A stretch of DNA of 64,000 nucleotides, taken from contig NZ_QJVC01000005.1 of assembly GCF_003219795.1 (NCBI RefSeq), positions 62,001-126,000 on the forward strand, in the 5' to 3' direction. Both the position numbers and the translations under genes were made by a program. This DNA comes from Arthrobacter psychrolactophilus (GTDB lineage Bacteria; Actinomycetota; Actinomycetes; Actinomycetales; Micrococcaceae). Below are positions 60,437-64,000 of this stretch, piece by piece (the stretch's first letter is position 1; each line of letters opens with the position of its first letter). The notes below the pieces were generated by a model, which saw only the letters and a program-made list of their open reading frames with translations, was not told the DNA's origin and made no database searches.

Positions 60437-60732
60437 CCCAAAGTTTCCATTCTGTGTGGCGTGGCGGGCAGATATGACTGCCAGCCCTGCATTTTCCGGT
60501 TCTGTGCCGCAGCGTTTTCCTCGCCGTGGGCGATCAGGTCATGGGGCCAGTCGGGCAATATAGGCTCGGCGTCCGGCGGTGAATCGCCTGCGGCAAGCGA
60601 CATCCAAGTTTATCCTGCTACCCCGGCCAACCACCGGTCGTATTGGGGGTAGAGACAGTGGATTGTGTCACGGCCGCGACAGACGACACGCCCGCAGCAC
60701 CTCGCGCTAGGACCATTGGCTAGGCTGGGGTC
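60437..60732. other. Divergent promoter region with leaderless start for the reductase
   Basis: No gene seen. TAGGCT at 60721-60726 lies six bases before the ATG at 60733, the leaderless distance; no -35 is convincing. The permease leader on the other side has no recognisable riboswitch; small open frames inside it overlap the permease start and look like chance. Confidence 0.4.
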
Positions 60733-61737
60733 ATGCAAACACGTCTCTTGGGAAAAACACACCGCACCGTATCCGCCGTCGGGCTTGGTACCTGGCAGCT
60801 GGGCGCCGACTGGGGTGAGGTCAGCGAGGCCGACGCGCATCAGGTCCTGGCCGCTGCCGCGGATTCCGGCGTGACCTTCTTCGACACCGCCGACGTTTAC
60901 GGTGATGGGCGTAGCGAGCGGGTGATTGGGCGTTTCCTCAAGGAGCGCGGCGCCGATCATGGCATCACGGTTGCCACGAAAATGGGTCGCCGCATGGATC
61001 AGCTGCCGGAAAATTACTCACTAGAGAATTTCCGGGCGTGGACCGATCGCTCCCGCAAGAACCTCGGCGTGGACACCCTGGATCTGGTGCAGCTGCATTG
61101 TCCGCCCACCGCCGTCGTGAATTCCGATGAGGTTTATGACGCGCTGGATACCCTCGTGGCCGAGGGCGCCATCGCCCATTACGGCCTGAGCGTTGAGACG
61201 AGCGAGCAGGCCCTCGCCGCGATTGCCCGCCCCAATGTGGCCACCATCCAGATCATTCTCAACGCCTTCCGCCTCAAGCCGCTCGACGCCGTTCTGCCCG
61301 CCGCCCGCGCCGCCAACGTGGGCATCATCGCCCGCGTCCCGCTCGCGAGCGGCTTGTTGACCGGCAAGTACACCGCCGCGACCACCTTCGCGGCGAATGA
61401 TCACCGCACGTACAACCGCGACGGCAGCCACTTTGACGTGGGCGAGACGTTCTCCGGCGTCGATTATTCGGTGGGGCTCGAGGCCGCCGCCCGTTTTGCG
61501 GCTCTGGCTCAAACGGTCGACGGCGTGAGCCCGGAAACCACGACGGCTCAGTTCGCCCTGGCTTGGCTCGCCCAGCTCGACGGCGTCTCCTCCGTCATCC
61601 CGGGCGCCCGGTCCGCGGAGCAAGCCAAGGCCAACACCGCAGCAGGCTCACTGCCAGCCTTGGGCGATGCCTTCAACGCCGGTGTGCAGGAAATTTACGA
61701 TTCCTTACTGCGGGCGGATATCCACCCCCGCTGGTAA
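60733..61737 (+). CDS. Aldo/keto reductase
   Basis: 334-residue NADPH-dependent oxidoreductase of the (beta/alpha)8 type. The tetrad is visible: Asp in FFDTADVYGDG (about 54), Tyr in the same segment, Lys in VATKMGRR and His in VQLHCP (about 120). The opening GKTHRTVSAVGLGTWQLG and the NADP region VSSVIPGARSAEQAK are typical. It appears closest to the YcsN/Tas-like or voltage-gated-beta-related clusters, but substrate is unknown. Probable leaderless start. Followed 63 bp later by the gamma carbonic anhydrase-like gene. Confidence 0.92.
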   Translation: MQTRLLGKTHRTVSAVGLGTWQLGADWGEVSEADAHQVLAAAADSGVTFFDTADVYGDGRSERVIGRFLKERGADHGITVATKMGRRMDQLPENYSLENFRAWTDRSRKNLGVDTLDLVQLHCPPTAVVNSDEVYDALDTLVAEGAIAHYGLSVETSEQALAAIARPNVATIQIILNAFRLKPLDAVLPAARAANVGIIARVPLASGLLTGKYTAATTFAANDHRTYNRDGSHFDVGETFSGVDYSVGLEAAARFAALAQTVDGVSPETTTAQFALAWLAQLDGVSSVIPGARSAEQAKANTAAGSLPALGDAFNAGVQEIYDSLLRADIHPRW

Positions 61738-61800
61738 CCGCACCTTGCTTTATCCCCGCTTGACCCCATGAGAATTCGCCCTATGAGAAACGGAACCGCC

Positions 61801-62319
61801 ATGCAGCAATTGATCACCTTGGACGGCCACACGCCGACCGTTCATGAAAGTGCCTTCGTGGCGCACACGGCCGTCCTCATTGGTCAGGCCAGCCTCGGCG
61901 CCGATTCCAGCGCCTTCTACGGTGTCGTCATGCGCGGCGACACCAACTCCATCACGGTCGGTAACGGCACTAATCTGCAGGACAATGTGGTGCTGCACGC
62001 GGATCCCGGATTCCCCACCACGGTGGGCAACGGGGTCAGCGTGGGCCACGGCGCCATTGTCCACGGCTGCACGGTGGAGGATGACTGTTTGATCGGCATG
62101 AGCGCCACCATCATGAATGGTGCCGTCATCGGCGCCGGATCCCTCGTGGCCGGAGGCGCCGTCGTCCTGGAAGGAGCCATCATTCCGCCCGGTTCCCTCG
62201 TCGCCGGGGTGCCCGCCAAGGTGCGCCGTGAGCTTAGCGCCGAAGAGCTCGAACACGTCCGCGAAAACGCCAGCCACTACGTAGATTTGGCCCGCAAGCA
62301 CAAGCAGGTCCAGCACTAG
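61801..62319 (+). CDS. Gamma carbonic anhydrase-type hexapeptide protein
   Basis: 172-residue left-handed beta-helix protein (gamma-CA/PaaY-YrdA type). Hexapeptide repeats run from about 25 to 140, with the metal-binding histidine-containing stretches VVLHADPGFPTTVGNGVSVGHGAIVHGC (His ligands) near 60-90. The ending LARKHKQVQH is the usual C-terminal helix. Start at ATG 61801 with a GGAAC upstream; ATG 61783 and 61768 are open alternatives. It probably shares a transcript with the reductase. Carbonic anhydrase activity is not certain in this family. Confidence 0.88.
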   Translation: MQQLITLDGHTPTVHESAFVAHTAVLIGQASLGADSSAFYGVVMRGDTNSITVGNGTNLQDNVVLHADPGFPTTVGNGVSVGHGAIVHGCTVEDDCLIGMSATIMNGAVIGAGSLVAGGAVVLEGAIIPPGSLVAGVPAKVRRELSAEELEHVRENASHYVDLARKHKQVQH

Positions 62320-62427
62320 CAGTTCCCGGGCCGGCGGGCGTCATCAGCAGTTCATAGAGTGTATTTAGCAATTCATCTTGTGTTCACTTCTTGACGTCAA
62401 TGTGATCTATAAGGCATTGTCTTTTGT

Positions 62428-63636
62428 ATGCTCGATGACGAACAGCCCACCACCACGCCGGCCCACAGGCCTGCCCGCAATCCGGGCTCACAATCTGCTC
62501 TGCGCAGCCGCAATCAACAGCGCATCACGCAGCAGCTACTCAAGGGTGGACCGTCAACTCAAGCCGAGCTCGCCCGCAGTACGGGCCTGTCGACCGCCAC
62601 CATCTCCAATATCGTCAAGAGCATGGCCGCCGCTGAGCTGGTTACACTCACTCCCGTCACGAGCTCCGGGCGCCGGGCCATGTCCGTTCGCTACAACGGA
62701 GACAGCGCCATTGCCGCCGGCATCGACTTTGGCCGGACCCATGTGCGCGTGGTTCTCGCCAACACCGGCTACCACGTTCTCGCGGAGGAAGAGGCTCCGC
62801 TCCCCCGCGGCCACGAAGCGGCAGAAGGCATCCAGACCGCCTCCCGCCTGCTGGATAAACTCCTGAGAAAAGCAGGCATTTCCCGCTCCCAACTCATCGG
62901 CGCCGGAGCCGGCATCCCCGGGCCTATCGATAGCCGCAGCGGCAAGGTCATCCGGGGCGCCATCCTGCCTGAATGGGTCGGTATCAACCTGCACAGTGAG
63001 CTTCAGAAGGCCCTGGAAATCCCTGTCTTTGTCGACAATGACGCCAATCTTGGTGCCCTCGCACAGCTCACCTGGGGAGATATGGGCAATGCCTTGAATC
63101 TGATGTTTATCAAGATTGGAACTGGCATTGGTTCGGGCCTGATTCTCGGTGGTCATCTCTTCCACGGCAGCTTTGGCGTCACCGGCGAAATTGGCCACGT
63201 GACCATCGATGAGCACGGCATGATTTGCCGCTGCGGAAACCGCGGCTGTCTGGAAACTGTTGCCTCGACGGCCACCATGGTGGAACTGCTCAGCAGGGGT
63301 AGCGAGCACCCCATTTCCACGGCAGATATCCTGCGCCAAGCTGACGCCGGAGACCCCGCTACCCTGCGCGTACTCGACGACGCTGGCATGGCCATTGGGC
63401 GTGCATTGGCCAACGTCGCCAACCTGATCAGCCCCGATGTCATTGTCATTGGTGGCCCGCTGACGGAACTCGGCGAGCTCTTCTTAGCCCCCATCCGACG
63501 TGGACTTCTGCGCCATGCCGTCCCGATTATTGGGGAAAGCATCGGGCTGAAAATGTCGCAGCTCACCTCCCGTGCGGAGGCTCTCGGAGCGGCCGCACTG
63601 GTGTTCCAAAACGAGCCCAGTTCCATCATTTCTTAA
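62428..63636 (+). CDS. ROK family transcriptional regulator
   Basis: 402 residues. N-terminal winged helix (about 22-85, SALRSRNQQRITQQLLKGG then STQAELARSTGLSTATISNIVKSM) is followed by a ROK/ASKHA sugar-binding domain with GIDFGRTHVRV (phosphate loop), GAGAGIPGPIDSRSGK, the zinc motif GHVTIDEHGMICRCGNRGCLE (His, Cys, Cys, Cys) and IGGPLTELGELF. Such proteins repress sugar transport operons and release DNA on binding a sugar. It lies 185 bp upstream of the sugar ABC ATPase, the likely target. Confidence 0.93.
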   Translation: MLDDEQPTTTPAHRPARNPGSQSALRSRNQQRITQQLLKGGPSTQAELARSTGLSTATISNIVKSMAAAELVTLTPVTSSGRRAMSVRYNGDSAIAAGIDFGRTHVRVVLANTGYHVLAEEEAPLPRGHEAAEGIQTASRLLDKLLRKAGISRSQLIGAGAGIPGPIDSRSGKVIRGAILPEWVGINLHSELQKALEIPVFVDNDANLGALAQLTWGDMGNALNLMFIKIGTGIGSGLILGGHLFHGSFGVTGEIGHVTIDEHGMICRCGNRGCLETVASTATMVELLSRGSEHPISTADILRQADAGDPATLRVLDDAGMAIGRALANVANLISPDVIVIGGPLTELGELFLAPIRRGLLRHAVPIIGESIGLKMSQLTSRAEALGAAALVFQNEPSSIIS

Positions 63637-63664
63637 ACCGTTACCATCCCGTAGCGTTAAAGAC

Positions 63665-63719
63665 TTGACCGCAAGCGTGTGATCTAGTTTACTTTTCGAG
63701 TACCGGTTAGAACTGGTAC
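63665..63719 (+). promoter_or_regulatory. Promoter and palindromic operator before the sugar ABC transporter
   Basis: TTGACC (63665-63670), an 18-base spacer and TTACTT (63689-63694) make a possible promoter. Just downstream, GTACCGGTTAGAACTGGTAC (63700-63719) is a palindrome with 8 of 10 pairs matching (GTACCRGTTNNAACYGGTAC). Its position suits repression of the transporter, perhaps by the ROK protein. Confidence 0.5.
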
Positions 63720-63820
63720 TCCGCGTAACAATTGAATTCCGCGGGCAAAGAAGCCCAAATCGCCAGTGCGAATCTGGTAGGGCACAGACAAAGAAGTCAG
63801 TTGTGGAAGGCGTAAGCATT

Positions 63821-64000
63821 ATGGTGTCCGCGAACCCCGTCATTCTCGAGATGCGATCCATCACCAAGGAATTCCCTGGTGTGAAGGCACTTTCGGAAGT
63901 ATCTATCACCGTCCATGCCAGCGAGATCCACTCCATCTGTGGCGAAAATGGTGCAGGCAAATCAACCCTCATGAAGGTTCTCTCCGGTGTCTACCCCTTC
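63821..64000 (+). CDS. Sugar ABC transporter ATP-binding protein (N-terminal part)
   Basis: Partial gene: only 60 codons before the right edge. The opening [21 protein letters not shown] and the Walker A segment [11 protein letters not shown] are those of MmsA/XylG/GguA-type ATPases for multiple monosaccharides (xylose, galactose or arabinose), which have two nucleotide-binding domains. ATG 63821 follows GGAAGG by ten bases. The permease and binding-protein genes presumably lie beyond the window. Expected to be controlled by the adjacent ROK regulator. Confidence 0.9.
   Translation, partial: MVSANPVILEMRSITKEFPGVKALSEVSITVHASEIHSICGENGAGKSTLMKVLSGVYPF

Noticed and set aside
60400-60603. 67-codon frame in the permease leader
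   Set aside because: It overlaps the permease start in another frame and has no recognisable features.

Overview
The window looks like a chromosomal segment of a high-GC actinobacterium, most likely a member of the Micrococcaceae (Arthrobacter and relatives). The indications are a mycothiol enzyme (Mca) at the left edge, the mca / DUF4307 / greA arrangement, a mazG / eno / ftsB / DUF501 / ppx cluster like that of other actinobacteria, a class-E-type LAxTG sorting signal, frequent GTG and TTG starts, and two promoters that look leaderless. The assignment is by gene content only. No phage, transposase, CRISPR array or conjugation gene is visible; the window is mainly core housekeeping with small accessory islands.

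Layout. 1-7 kb: mca (partial), DUF4307 protein, greA, an LAATG-anchored Ig-like surface protein, a nested inverted-repeat cluster, ilvA, an AI-2E/PerM exporter and aldose 1-epimerase. 7-10.3 kb: a DeoR regulator with galT and galK, divergent from the epimerase, forming a Leloir galactose unit. 10.3-11.5 kb: a solitary DUF559 (winged-helix plus Vsr-like nuclease) gene between two copies of a ~72 bp palindromic repeat. 11.6-16 kb: a WYL regulator, a VOC protein, TerC, a Bax-inhibitor protein, a short tRNA-Leu(UAA) and a GNAT enzyme. 16-25.7 kb: type II NADH dehydrogenase under a Rex-like operator, an orphan mycosin-like subtilase, ppx, DUF501, ftsB/divIC, eno, an FBP-domain zinc protein, an autoregulated PadR repressor and mazG. 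25.7-35.2 kb: nucleoside salvage (add, deoA, cdd, two permeases, an ATPase and a Bmp-type lipoprotein), plus a DedA protein. 35.4-38 kb: an M20 amidohydrolase and mannose-1-phosphate guanylyltransferase. 38.2-41.9 kb: sdhCDAB with a well-formed promoter region. 41.9-43.1 kb: a second DUF559 gene, also between related palindromic elements. 43.2-51 kb: BrkB-like protein, 2'-5' RNA ligase, trpS, exonuclease III, two membrane proteins, a NarL-type two-component system and a TetR regulator. 51-55.4 kb: an internally duplicated YhgE/Pip-like membrane protein, a protealysin-like M4 protease with its emfourin partner, and a 124 bp tandem repeat. 55.4-58.8 kb: one-carbon metabolism (folD, glyA behind a ZTP riboswitch, and divergent purU). 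58.8-64 kb: amino acid permease, aldo/keto reductase, gamma carbonic anhydrase, a ROK regulator and the start of a sugar ABC transporter ATPase.

The most interesting features are the two solitary DUF559 genes bracketed by two different families of directly repeated palindromes, the cytoplasmic M4 protease/emfourin pair, the duplicated permease with its TetR operator, and several intergenic repeat families. Operators for Rex, PadR, TetR and a CRP/GlxR-like protein were found by eye and are predictions.
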